Positions 1-6,693 are shown, counted from the first letter of the stretch. The stretch: DNA of 12,747 nt from CAYGVX01 sp964544285 (GCA_964544285.1 CAZJAQ010000039.1:1-12747), one strand, 5' to 3'. Numbers and translations are program-made. The notes: generated by a model from the sequence alone, not told the origin.

Positions 1-2
1 TC

Positions 3-515
3 ATAATAATCCCGTTGATAGTGACTGTTACAACTAACACGGTAAACCAGCTTGGAGGATTAAACGGCTTGGAAACCGTTTGCCCCTCCATCATTATGCT
101 CGGATTAATGGCTACTTCTCCCCAGAAGAACGTTCTCCTTCTGGTTCCTCTTCTCGTATACTTAACTCTCGCTGGATTGAATTTCTTTGGGAAAATCTTC
201 GTGGGTAACACTGGTTCTTTCGCCATCGGAATCACACTAGCCTCGTATGCCATTATCGCCAACAACGAGCAAACACTGCTGATCTCAATCGTGCCCTTCA
301 TCTTCAACTCCTCTCTGATACTGCTGAACGTTTTCTTCTTCCGCAAAACTGCCCGCCTAGTTTTAAGAGGAGACAAGCTACACTCGAATCATAAGCGTAG
401 CCTATTAACACTGATCGCTCGCTACAAGCCTTTGACAGAACGAACGCTTGTGATAATAGTATCGTTAATGGTGGCGCTTTCAACGTTAATAGCGATCCTC
501 GCGTGGTCACCATGA
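3..515 (+). CDS. Polyprenyl/dolichyl-phosphate sugar-1-phosphate transferase (MraY/WecA/Alg7-like), N-terminus missing
   Basis: This is a membrane enzyme of the family that transfers HexNAc-1-phosphate from a UDP-sugar to a polyprenyl or dolichyl phosphate, the first step of lipid-linked glycan assembly. The frame is open to the left edge, so only about the C-terminal half of a usual 320-400 residue protein is seen. Counting from the TTG codon at 15, residues 8-20 carry the family motif (N-x-x-N-Q-L-G-G-L-N-G-L-E). Residues 60-69 correspond to the cytoplasmic F-V/M-G-D-x-G-S motif. Strongly hydrophobic segments lie near 40-58, 66-82, 86-108 and 144-163. A basic loop with HSNHK followed by R-Y-K-P-L-T-E resembles the archaeal sugar-recognition loop. 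Oddly, the usual Asp of the motif is Asn (N65, codon 207-209). The stop overlaps the next gene's ATG (ATGA), implying one operon. The family call is firm; the exact sugar is not known. Confidence 0.85.
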   Translation: MIIPLIVTVTTNTVNQLGGLNGLETVCPSIIMLGLMATSPQKNVLLLVPLLVYLTLAGLNFFGKIFVGNTGSFAIGITLASYAIIANNEQTLLISIVPFIFNSSLILLNVFFFRKTARLVLRGDKLHSNHKRSLLTLIARYKPLTERTLVIIVSLMVALSTLIAILAWSP

Positions 516-1588
516 CAAAAAGAGTTCTCATCACAGGTGCCGGAGGCCCAGCGGGCATAAACTTCACCAAGTCTCTGAGAATTGCGCCCGAGAAAATGTC
601 TTTGGTTGGCACAGAGGCAAACAAACATTACGTCAATCTAGCTGTAACAGACAGGACGTTTATTCTTCCAGAGGCTACAGCTGCCGACTACTTGGATAGA
701 CTTAATGCGGTAATCGTAAAAGAGAAAATCGAGTTTGTCCATCCGCAACCTGACATCGAAGTCGCTGTCCTCTCTGAAGAAAGAGAGAAGTTAAAAGCGG
801 CAACGTTGCTTCCGTCAAAAGCAGCTACACGCATCTGCCAAGACAAGCTTGAAAGCGCAAAAATCTGGAGACACAAGGGGCTTTCCGTCCCCAAAACGAT
901 GGAATTGAAGGACGTGGCAGACGTTGGAAAAGCTTTCGAAGAAATGGGAAGCCCGATTTGGATAAGAGCAAAACACGGCGCTGGAGGAACCGGAAGCACT
1001 CCCGCCCACAACAAGGAAACAGCAGTCTCCTGGATAAACTATTGGCGATCAAGAGGCAAAGACTGGGAATTCATCGCACAAGAGTATTGCAAAGGAAGGA
1101 ACATTGGATTTCACAGCTTATGGAAAGACGGTGAACTTGTAACTTCCATGGCTAGAGAGAGGCTCCAATATTTTTACCCTCACCTAGCGCCTTCGGGAAT
1201 CACTGGGACTCCTTCAGTTCAAAGAACAATTCATGATGACAGGGTGAACGCAATCGGCACAGAAGCGGTGTTGGCGATCGACCCAAACTTCAGCGGAATA
1301 GCGTGTGTGGACTTGAAAGAAAACGACCAAGGGACACCGTGTCCAACAGAAATCAACGCGGGAAGAATGTTCACAACGTCTTTCTTCTTCTCTTATGCTA
1401 GCAAAGTACTGTACAACGATTACTCTGCAAACATACCATACCTTTATCTAAAAGTAGCCTACGAGGAAACGTTGCCCAAAATCCCAAAACATAATATTTT
1501 GCCTGAAGGGTTGTACTGGATTCGACACGTTGACGCACCGGCTAGACTCGTGAAGGATGGCAAAGTGATCGGAGCAATGTATTCCTAA
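512..1588 (+). CDS. ATP-grasp family ligase (carbamoyl-phosphate-synthase-like)
   Basis: A 358-residue protein with the ATP-grasp layout. An N-terminal Rossmann-like pre-ATP-grasp domain starts with V-L-I-T-G-A-G-G-P-A-G (residues 5-15). An ATP-binding glycine-rich loop K-H-G-A-G-G-T-G-S lies at 155-162, and a Q-E-Y nucleotide-clamp segment near 190-192. D267 and the E-I-N metal site (280-282) follow. Enzymes of this fold form an acyl-phosphate and couple it to an amine or thiol. In glycan clusters they may attach an amino acid or amidate a sugar carboxylate, but the substrate here cannot be read from sequence. I chose the ATG at 512 because it forms an ATGA overlap with the preceding stop and puts the Rossmann motif at the very N-terminus; a GTG at 503 is the alternative. 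No clear Shine-Dalgarno is visible, which fits translational coupling. Confidence 0.85.
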   Translation: MTKRVLITGAGGPAGINFTKSLRIAPEKMSLVGTEANKHYVNLAVTDRTFILPEATAADYLDRLNAVIVKEKIEFVHPQPDIEVAVLSEEREKLKAATLLPSKAATRICQDKLESAKIWRHKGLSVPKTMELKDVADVGKAFEEMGSPIWIRAKHGAGGTGSTPAHNKETAVSWINYWRSRGKDWEFIAQEYCKGRNIGFHSLWKDGELVTSMARERLQYFYPHLAPSGITGTPSVQRTIHDDRVNAIGTEAVLAIDPNFSGIACVDLKENDQGTPCPTEINAGRMFTTSFFFSYASKVLYNDYSANIPYLYLKVAYEETLPKIPKHNILPEGLYWIRHVDAPARLVKDGKVIGAMYS

Positions 1589-1634
1589 TAAAGCTGCCGA
1601 CTCTTCTCAACGTTGCCCAATTTCTCTAGATAAG

Positions 1635-1643
1635 TATTAAATA
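1635..1643 (+). promoter_or_regulatory. Archaeal TATA-box promoter for the epimerase-DUF354 pair
   Basis: The AT-rich element TATTAAATA sits in the 97-nt gap after the ATP-grasp gene. Initiation about 25 nt downstream of its centre would fall near 1664-1666, giving a leader of about 20 nt before the TTG start at 1686. The same geometry recurs at other promoters in this window. The call rests on sequence and spacing only. Confidence 0.55.
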
Positions 1644-1670
1644 GTTCCGTGGGTTTTTAATGGCTTACTC

Positions 1671-1675
1671 GGTGA
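1671..1675 (+). promoter_or_regulatory. Ribosome binding site supporting a TTG start
   Basis: GGTGA, complementary to the archaeal 16S 3' end, lies 10 nt before the TTG at 1686. It decides the start of the epimerase: no in-frame ATG or GTG is available near by, and TTG gives the expected short lead into the nucleotide-binding motif. Confidence 0.6.
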
Positions 1676-1685
1676 GAAAAGCAGC

Positions 1686-2585
1686 TTGATTCTCATAACT
1701 GGAAGTTCAGGGTTTGTCGGCACAAATGTGACCCAATACTTTGTCGCAAAAAAGGAAGAGGTAGCGGGTTTGGACCTTGCAGCGCCTCAGATAATTTTCG
1801 ACAGAGAGCTGTTTACCTTTCACAAATGTGACCTAACGAGTCAAGAGGCTGTGGAAGACGCTTTCAGGAAGTTTAAGCCCCAATTCGTGATTCATCTTGC
1901 CTTCGTTACCTATCGAGAATCTCCCTATCAAGAATTCTTGAAAGACGCAAAAATCACACTGAACATGTTAGAAGCTGCCGTGAAGACTGGTGTTGAGAGG
2001 TTTATTCTGATGAGCAGTTCCACCGTGTATGGTTTAAGAACTGAAGACAAAGTCGTCAAGGAGGAAGATAAACCAAACCCTAAGGGTGTTTATGGGAAGG
2101 CTAAGTTGATGGCTGAGCTGATGGCTCGCCAATACTTCGAATCTCAAAACCTGCCCCTAGCGATTATTAGGGGGTTTGAAATCTACGGTCCTTATCTCAC
2201 TACCCCGTCTATCGTAAAGAAGCTGTTGGAGAGGGCTGTTCGTGGGCAGCCTCTTCAGATTTACTGTTTTGGAAAGCAGAAGACTGATTTCACTTATGCA
2301 GAAGATTTGGGTCGAGCGATGGAGCTTTTGCTGCACGAAGAGAAAGCCGTCGGCGACGTGTTCAACGTGGGGTTCGGAAAACCCCATACTTATGAAGACT
2401 TGGGCAACGTTATAAAACAGCTCATACCCTGCAAAGTCGAGTTGCTCCCTCCAAGACCCAACGAGAAACCCTTCTATCTGTACACTGACGCGCAGAAGCT
2501 GAAATCCTTAGGGTTCAAGCCAAAATACGATTTAGAAGCGGGAATGAAGAAAACGACGGATTGGATGTTAGCCAAACATGGCTGA
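1686..2585 (+). CDS. NAD-dependent epimerase/dehydratase (extended SDR)
   Basis: A 299-residue extended short-chain dehydrogenase acting on nucleotide sugars in the cytoplasm. The NAD-binding motif G-S-S-G-F-V-G is at residues 6-12, with an acidic D30 ending the second strand, typical of NAD preference. V-I-H-L-A follows at 68-72. The catalytic serines are in S-S-S at 110-112, and the Y-x-x-x-K pair is Y136/K140. The F-x-Y-A-E-D-L region and the final helix E-A-G-M-K-K-T are as in UDP-glucose 4-epimerase-like proteins. The length is slightly below the usual 310-330. The start is TTG, supported by GGTGA upstream. It overlaps the next gene by 8 nt, so the two are cotranscribed and probably translationally coupled. 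GalE-like epimerisation is likely, but dehydratase or reductase activity cannot be excluded. Confidence 0.85.
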   Translation: MILITGSSGFVGTNVTQYFVAKKEEVAGLDLAAPQIIFDRELFTFHKCDLTSQEAVEDAFRKFKPQFVIHLAFVTYRESPYQEFLKDAKITLNMLEAAVKTGVERFILMSSSTVYGLRTEDKVVKEEDKPNPKGVYGKAKLMAELMARQYFESQNLPLAIIRGFEIYGPYLTTPSIVKKLLERAVRGQPLQIYCFGKQKTDFTYAEDLGRAMELLLHEEKAVGDVFNVGFGKPHTYEDLGNVIKQLIPCKVELLPPRPNEKPFYLYTDAQKLKSLGFKPKYDLEAGMKKTTDWMLAKHG

Positions 2586-3615
2586 CGTATGGTTAGACGT
2601 AGTGACGCCAAAGGACGCCCTACTCGTTTCTTGTCTGTTGCCACCCCTTCATAAGAAAAAAATCAGCACGCTAGTGACTGCTAAGAAGCAAACTCAAACC
2701 ACACAGCTACTCAAGCTGCTAAGCATTCCCTACACAGAAGTGGGTGAATACGGTTATACGCTTAAGGAGAAGCTTGTCGAAGAGCAGAAAAGAATCTTAG
2801 AATTCGTCGAACTGTTCGAAAAAACTGGAGTTCCTAAAGCGTTATGGACTCATGGAGGAGTCGACGCTGTAAGAACCGCTTTTGGGCTGCAGATACCCAT
2901 CGTGTACTCCAACGACACCTTGCATGCCACCCACGTGGCTAGGCTCGTCGCTGCCATGGTGGACTGGCTTATCGCTCCCAAACCCTTCGGAAAATCTTGG
3001 AGTAAATTCGGCATCCAGAAGTCCAGGATTAAACTGTATGATGGTGTGGAAGAAGTTGCGTGGATAAAAGAGGCTAAGCCGAAGGTGCCCCGCGAGGTAG
3101 AGGAGTTAGCTCGTGAAAATCGGCTGGTACTGTTCAGGAACGTAGAATACAAAGCCAGCTACTACAGTGGCATGGAACTCGACGTTTTTAAGCTAATCCA
3201 CAGGCTCTCCAAGATGGCGAAGATAATCTATCTGCCACGCTACGAAGAGGAAAGGAAAGAGCTGGAAAAAATCAAGAACGTGTGGGTTCCAGAGAAAGCC
3301 ATAATCGCATACCACCTTCTCCCAGCAGTCGATCTAGTGGTGTGTAGCGGCGGAACAATCTGCAGAGAATCCTCCATACTCGGAATCCCAACGATAAGCT
3401 TCCACTTCTGGGATGTCATAGCCAAATACTTGCATAAGAAAGGGTTTCCCATACGCTACACCGCAAAAGAAAAGAGAATCATCAGCCTAGCTAAAGCCTC
3501 ATTGAGGAATACTGAAACACACAAGAGAGCTGTAGCTAGACTGCTGAAGACTCTCGATTCTCCTGTGCCTTTAACAGTTAAATACTTGGAGAAGAGCCTG
3601 TCTTCCAAGCAATAG
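2578..3615 (+). CDS. DUF354 family protein (GT-B-like, UDP-GlcNAc 2-epimerase-like fold)
   Basis: A 345-residue protein recognisable as DUF354. The N-terminus D-V-W-L-D-V-V-T-P-K-D (residues 3-13) matches the family's opening strand. T-A-K-K-Q-T-Q-T follows at 34-41, then T-H-G-G at 91-94 and a Y-D-G-V-E-E loop at 154-159. A C-terminal nucleotide-sugar-type loop S-G-G-T-I-C-R-E-S-S-I-L-G-I-P lies at 257-271. The family is common in archaea and is thought to share the GT-B fold of glycosyltransferases and UDP-GlcNAc 2-epimerases; no firm reaction is established. Its ATG lies inside the end of the epimerase gene (8-nt overlap), suggesting the two act on the same sugar or glycan step. I see no signal peptide or membrane segment. 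Length agrees with the family's usual 330-360. The plus-strand operon ends here, with no clear T-rich terminator after the stop. Confidence 0.85.
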   Translation: MADVWLDVVTPKDALLVSCLLPPLHKKKISTLVTAKKQTQTTQLLKLLSIPYTEVGEYGYTLKEKLVEEQKRILEFVELFEKTGVPKALWTHGGVDAVRTAFGLQIPIVYSNDTLHATHVARLVAAMVDWLIAPKPFGKSWSKFGIQKSRIKLYDGVEEVAWIKEAKPKVPREVEELARENRLVLFRNVEYKASYYSGMELDVFKLIHRLSKMAKIIYLPRYEEERKELEKIKNVWVPEKAIIAYHLLPAVDLVVCSGGTICRESSILGIPTISFHFWDVIAKYLHKKGFPIRYTAKEKRIISLAKASLRNTETHKRAVARLLKTLDSPVPLTVKYLEKSLSSKQ

Positions 3616-3958
3616 AGTGTGCGCGGAAGTTATATGCGACTACTCCGGCAGTTCATCTGGATCTCTCTCCACAAATGACCTCACGACGTCAACGTCCTGC
3701 AACTCACTTATAGAGCCAGTTGCCCATGCGAACGCATACGCACGACTGTTTCTCTTGAGAACTCTGAAGGACTCTATTCTATCGTTCTTTTGGCTTCCTT
3801 GGTCCTTAACCTACATCATAGTAGATATCTAAGTCCTATCCGCGCATAGCATCGAACCCCAAAAGCGATTCGGGGAAACCCTGCTTACTCTCTGACTTGA
3901 ACAAAGACATTGAAAGAGAGCTGCTGCGCACTTGGAGTGAGACAATAATCTGACCCAA
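3616..3958. other. 343-nt stretch between convergent operons, no intact gene
   Basis: This separates the plus-strand operon (stop at 3615) from the end of the minus-strand glycosyltransferase (stop at 3959). A 71-codon plus-strand frame (3617-3832) is Ser/Thr-rich and antisense to a more protein-like minus-strand frame, so I treat it as a shadow. The minus strand holds two protein-like stretches in different frames: 3839-3958, in frame with the glycosyltransferase past its stop, and 3643-3810. No terminator poly-T, repeat, tRNA or promoter was recognised. Confidence 0.5.
3640..3810 (-). pseudogene. Start-less minus-strand coding remnant (56 codons)
   Basis: The minus-strand frame from 3810 down to a TAG at 3642-3640 is open for 56 codons. 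It reads as a plausible soluble protein end: a basic first part with R-I-E-S-F-R-V-L-K-R-N-S-R-A-Y, then an acidic tail ending E-R-D-P-D-E-L-P-E. It is bounded upstream by an in-frame TAG at 3813-3811. There is no ATG or GTG start in its first half; the first candidate is a TTG at about codon 37. I do not recognise the family. The best reading is the 3' end of a gene whose front has been lost or frameshifted. A sequencing or assembly error upstream, or chance, would also explain it. Confidence 0.3.
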
Positions 3959-4861
3959 TCAACCCCCAGATTCGAGCAAGCCTTTCAAATAGTAGAATCG
4001 AAGTAACGGATGAACGTAAACGATTGAGGGTTCACGGGTCTTGTATGCCATGAACAGGCCCGTGAATGGAGACATTAGAAAACGGTATACCACGCTAGAC
4101 CTCGTGACTGGTGGTCTCCTGTCCGTTTCAGTTTCTATCCTTCGCCAAATCTCATCTAGTTGCTTTGCATACCAATACTGATGCTCCAGCTCCTGTCTCA
4201 GGCCATTTCTGAAATGCACGGACTGGACGCTATAATCCACGTGCCATTGGTATCCCGCTTGATCAATCAAGTAGGCTAGGATTGTGTCCACGCCTGAACT
4301 TGACTCAAGTTTGGGAAAACCGCCGACGGCTCTAACGATATCTGTCCTATAAATCGTGTTGTCCAGAGTCTTGCCTAGTGTGAAGGCAGCCGTCTCTCTG
4401 CCTTTGAGCCAAGGCTCGAGTTTAGCTTCACCTAGATACTTCCTTGCTACGTATCCCTGTAGCCTTTGTATTCCAAGAGGCTTGTTCGCAAAGCGGATGC
4501 CAGATGCAACAGCTACCTTCGGATTCTCAAGAGCCCCCGGGACCTTTTTCCACCAATCTCGGGCCAGCAACAAGTCTTGTTCGAAACTTATGAGCCGCTC
4601 GGACGTGGTATGCCTCAGTGCGGTATTTGCTCCATCACTTATGCCTGTTCCGTCGTTGAAAACAACGGTCCAGCCGAAAGACTCCGCAATCTTCCTAGTA
4701 TCATCTACACTTTTGTCGTCAACTATCACACGATTGTTGACAAAAGATTCAGGGACAACTTCGTCGATTCTCTTAAGCACAAGAGGCAGGGTCTCCTCGC
4801 CATTCCTGGTCCACATCACTAGGTCAACTTTTTCCAAGAGGGCTGGGCTCCATGCGGACAC
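3959..4861 (-). CDS. Family 2 glycosyltransferase
   Basis: A 300-residue GT-A fold glycosyltransferase that would transfer a sugar from a nucleotide donor to the growing lipid-linked glycan on the cytoplasmic face. It opens with K-V-D-L-V-M-W-T-R-N (residues 11-20). The nucleotide-binding V-D-D-K-S-V-D-D-T is at 47-55. In place of the usual D-x-D there is F-E-Q-D at 93-96, followed by W103-W104. A weakly hydrophobic segment near 265-275 could touch the membrane. I start it at the GTG at 4861, which shares one base with the TAG stop of the upstream gene (TAGTG), a classic coupled junction. A longer version from a TTG at 4903 would overlap that gene by 43 nt and add residues absent from typical family members; a shorter start at TTG 4837 is also possible. 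It is last in the minus-strand operon with the nucleotidyltransferase and SDR. Confidence 0.8.
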   Translation of the reverse strand: MSAWSPALLEKVDLVMWTRNGEETLPLVLKRIDEVVPESFVNNRVIVDDKSVDDTRKIAESFGWTVVFNDGTGISDGANTALRHTTSERLISFEQDLLLARDWWKKVPGALENPKVAVASGIRFANKPLGIQRLQGYVARKYLGEAKLEPWLKGRETAAFTLGKTLDNTIYRTDIVRAVGGFPKLESSSGVDTILAYLIDQAGYQWHVDYSVQSVHFRNGLRQELEHQYWYAKQLDEIWRRIETETDRRPPVTRSSVVYRFLMSPFTGLFMAYKTREPSIVYVHPLLRFYYLKGLLESGG

Positions 4862-5892
4862 TACAAAGCGCGTCTCGACAGTGGTCGCCTGGGTTTTTCG
4901 CAAGTAGCTTTCGTTAATGTCTGCTTCTTGGAGTTCCGTTCTCGGAAATAAGAGATGACCTTTTCAAGGCCTTCTGAAGTCGAGACTCTAGGCGTCCAGC
5001 CTAGGTCTTTCCTGATTTTGGCCGAGTCCAATGCTATGGAGGGCTGATCAGAGATCGATGGGCGATAGGGATATCCAGGAGGATATAATCCCAATACGAT
5101 GTTTCTTGTGTCAAAACCTATTCTATCAGCGATTCTCTTAGCAAGTTCCTTGTTGCTTATGCCGGTTCCAGTTCCGACATTATAGACTTGACCATTTGCC
5201 TTGCTACTTTTGATTGCTAGCAAGTAGGCATCTATATGATCGTCCACGTACATGTAGTCCCTGATGGAGTCCGGTGCACCAACATAAACCTTCTCATCTT
5301 TTAGCATTTGAGTGACTAGATATTCTATTATGAAGCTTGTGTCGAATTTCCTTCCATAGGTGTTGGCAGGTCTCATTATAGATCCGTTCAGGTTGTACGT
5401 ATGAAACATCATTTGTAGATAGAGATCTGCTGCAGCTTTGCTGACTGCATAGGGGCTAGTAGGTCTTAGAGCAAGAGACTCTTTTAGCTGTCTTCTCCTC
5501 TGTAAGCCGTACACTTCCGCTGTCGACGCTGCCACAAGCCTCCTAGTCTGCGGATCCGGGAGCTCCAACATGGCATGTGCTACGTTCATCGTCCCTTGAA
5601 GATTCGTCAACTGATACTCAAACGGACGTTCAAACGAATCGCGGACTGGTGAAAGTGCTGCTAGGTGGACAATTACGTCCGGATTGACTGTTTTCACTGC
5701 ATTTCGAATAGACACATAGTCAGTGATGTCTCCAGTTACCAGAGTTACATCGTCCAGGATTTTTCTGACGGTTTCTAGGTTCCTGCTAGCGACTCGGCGG
5801 ACAACTCCTTGAACTTCGTATCCGTTGCTGACCAGTTTCTCTGCCATGTGGCTTCCTATAAAGCCCAGTATTCCAGTTATCAGTACTCTCAT
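4861..5892 (-). CDS. NDP-sugar 4,6-dehydratase/epimerase, GDP-mannose dehydratase-like extended SDR
   Basis: A 343-residue extended SDR. The NAD(P) motif G-I-L-G-F-I-G is at residues 7-13. V-T-G-D-I-T-D lies at 52-58, and V-H-L-A-A at 75-79. The catalytic S-T pair is in A-S-T-A-E-V-Y-G (122-129), with Y148 and K152 in Y-A-V-S-K. The R-D-Y-M-Y-V-D-D-H segment is typical of GDP-mannose 4,6-dehydratases and related epimerases. The dehydratase Glu is met as A-E (T124-A125-E126), so 4,6-dehydratase activity is possible but not certain; a 4-epimerase or reductase would also fit. After the normal final helix ending near residue 320 there is a basic tail of about 20 residues rich in Lys and Arg. An AAGGAG site lies 10 nt before the ATG. 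Three nt separate it from the upstream nucleotidyltransferase, and it shares one base with the downstream glycosyltransferase start. Confidence 0.85.
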   Translation of the reverse strand: MRVLITGILGFIGSHMAEKLVSNGYEVQGVVRRVASRNLETVRKILDDVTLVTGDITDYVSIRNAVKTVNPDVIVHLAALSPVRDSFERPFEYQLTNLQGTMNVAHAMLELPDPQTRRLVAASTAEVYGLQRRRQLKESLALRPTSPYAVSKAAADLYLQMMFHTYNLNGSIMRPANTYGRKFDTSFIIEYLVTQMLKDEKVYVGAPDSIRDYMYVDDHIDAYLLAIKSSKANGQVYNVGTGTGISNKELAKRIADRIGFDTRNIVLGLYPPGYPYRPSISDQPSIALDSAKIRKDLGWTPRVSTSEGLEKVISYFRERNSKKQTLTKATCEKPRRPLSRRAL

Positions 5893-5895
5893 CTT

Positions 5896-6606
5896 CTATA
5901 ATCTCCTTGTTGATCTGAAGCTTTCTTCTGCCGCAGATAAGTCCTTGACACTATTAACAGTAAACCATTGTTCGTTCTCATCGAGTTTGCAAGCTTTGAG
6001 AAGCCTCTTTTCCGCAAGTAGTGGAAATGCCGTCTTCTCAATAGATCCTTTCATCGGTAGGTAACTCAAGATTGCATGGTTGAAAAAGTATATGCCAGTG
6101 CTGACCAGCTTGTCTTCAAGAATAGGTTTCTCTTTGAACCCTATTATGTCTTCTCCATCGATCTCCAATATTCCATAAGGTGAATGCATTGGTGACACAG
6201 CTATTGTTGCCATGGGTTTGTTTCTTAGATGAAACGCTGCGAATCTTCCCAGATTCAGGTTGGTTAGCTCGTCTCCGTTCATGGCCAGGAAATCGGCGTC
6301 ACTCACGTATCTTTCAATTGCTAGCCGGAAGCCTTCACCAGTTTCGCCTTCTTGTGTGTGCTCGCTGAAATCTACCTCTAGACCCGTGGGGTTCTCATTG
6401 ACGTAGGCTACTATCACTTCCTTGCGGTGCGCAACGCCTAGAACAATGTGTTTGAAGCCGTAATCTTTCAGCCAAGCCAGCGTCCAATGAATTAGCGGTT
6501 TGCCATACAGCTGTATCATACATTTCGGCATGTCTTCTGTGTAGGGACGCATTCGTAACCCTGCACCGCCAACCAAGATAACAGCTGTTTGGATTTTCGT
6601 CCTCAT
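5896..6606 (-). CDS. Sugar-1-phosphate nucleotidyltransferase
   Basis: A 236-residue enzyme of the NTP_transferase family, which makes an NDP-sugar from NTP and a sugar 1-phosphate. The nucleotide loop L-V-G-G-A-G-L-R-M-R-P-Y-T occupies residues 11-23, with K28 in M-P-K-C-M-I-Q. N-G-D-E-L at 110-114 supplies the metal-binding Asp (D112), G-F-K-E-K-P is at 156-161, and S-T-G-I-Y-F-F at 169-175. It lacks the C-terminal left-handed helix domain of longer mannose-1-phosphate or bifunctional enzymes. The usual L-G-T-A-G-A segment is replaced by G-E-T-G-E-G-F (87-93), so the base and sugar specificity should not be assumed to be RmlA-like. It is the first gene of a minus-strand operon. The ATG at 6606 has no strong Shine-Dalgarno, fitting a short-leader transcript from the divergent promoter. 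Confidence 0.85.
   Translation of the reverse strand: MRTKIQTAVILVGGAGLRMRPYTEDMPKCMIQLYGKPLIHWTLAWLKDYGFKHIVLGVAHRKEVIVAYVNENPTGLEVDFSEHTQEGETGEGFRLAIERYVSDADFLAMNGDELTNLNLGRFAAFHLRNKPMATIAVSPMHSPYGILEIDGEDIIGFKEKPILEDKLVSTGIYFFNHAILSYLPMKGSIEKTAFPLLAEKRLLKACKLDENEQWFTVNSVKDLSAAEESFRSTRRL
5903..5908 (-). promoter_or_regulatory. Ribosome binding site of the SDR gene
   Basis: AAGGAG on the minus strand, 10 nt before the ATG at 5892, embedded in the last codons of the upstream nucleotidyltransferase gene. It confirms the ATG and operon-internal translation initiation. Confidence 0.6.
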
Positions 6607-6652
6607 CTGGCATGTCTCATGGCTTCGGTGCCTCGATGTTTTTGGCGGTCAA

Positions 6653-6661
6653 GTATATAAA
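6653..6661. promoter_or_regulatory. Divergent archaeal TATA element
   Basis: GTATATAAA reads as TATATAAA on the plus strand and TTTATATAC on the minus strand. Counting about 25 nt each way predicts starts near 6682 (leader about 20 nt to the GT4 ATG at 6702) and near 6632 (leader about 25 nt to the nucleotidyltransferase ATG at 6606). One element, or two overlapping ones, could therefore serve both divergent genes. Confidence 0.6.
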
Positions 6662-6688
6662 CATTGGTATAATACTTAGCATTCGTCT

Positions 6689-6693
6689 GGTGG
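6689..6693 (+). promoter_or_regulatory. Ribosome binding site deciding the GT4 start
   Basis: GGTGG ends 8 nt before the ATG at 6702. It favours this start over upstream in-frame ATG codons at 6612 and 6636, which lie on or upstream of the TATA element and would not be transcribed. Confidence 0.6.

Noticed and set aside
3617..3832. 71-codon plus-strand frame in the gap after the DUF354 gene
   Set aside because: Ser/Thr-rich, low-complexity content, no ribosome binding site, and antisense to a more protein-like minus-strand frame.
3850..3882. Possible tRNA T-arm or stem-loop (GGTTCGAT-like on the minus strand, CCCC...GGGG pairing)
   Set aside because: No acceptor, anticodon or D arms can be drawn around it, and the stem is only 4-5 bp.
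4356..4907. 183-codon plus-strand frame
   Set aside because: Lies wholly antisense to the family 2 glycosyltransferase and the end of the SDR; composition is that of a shadow frame, with no recognisable domain.
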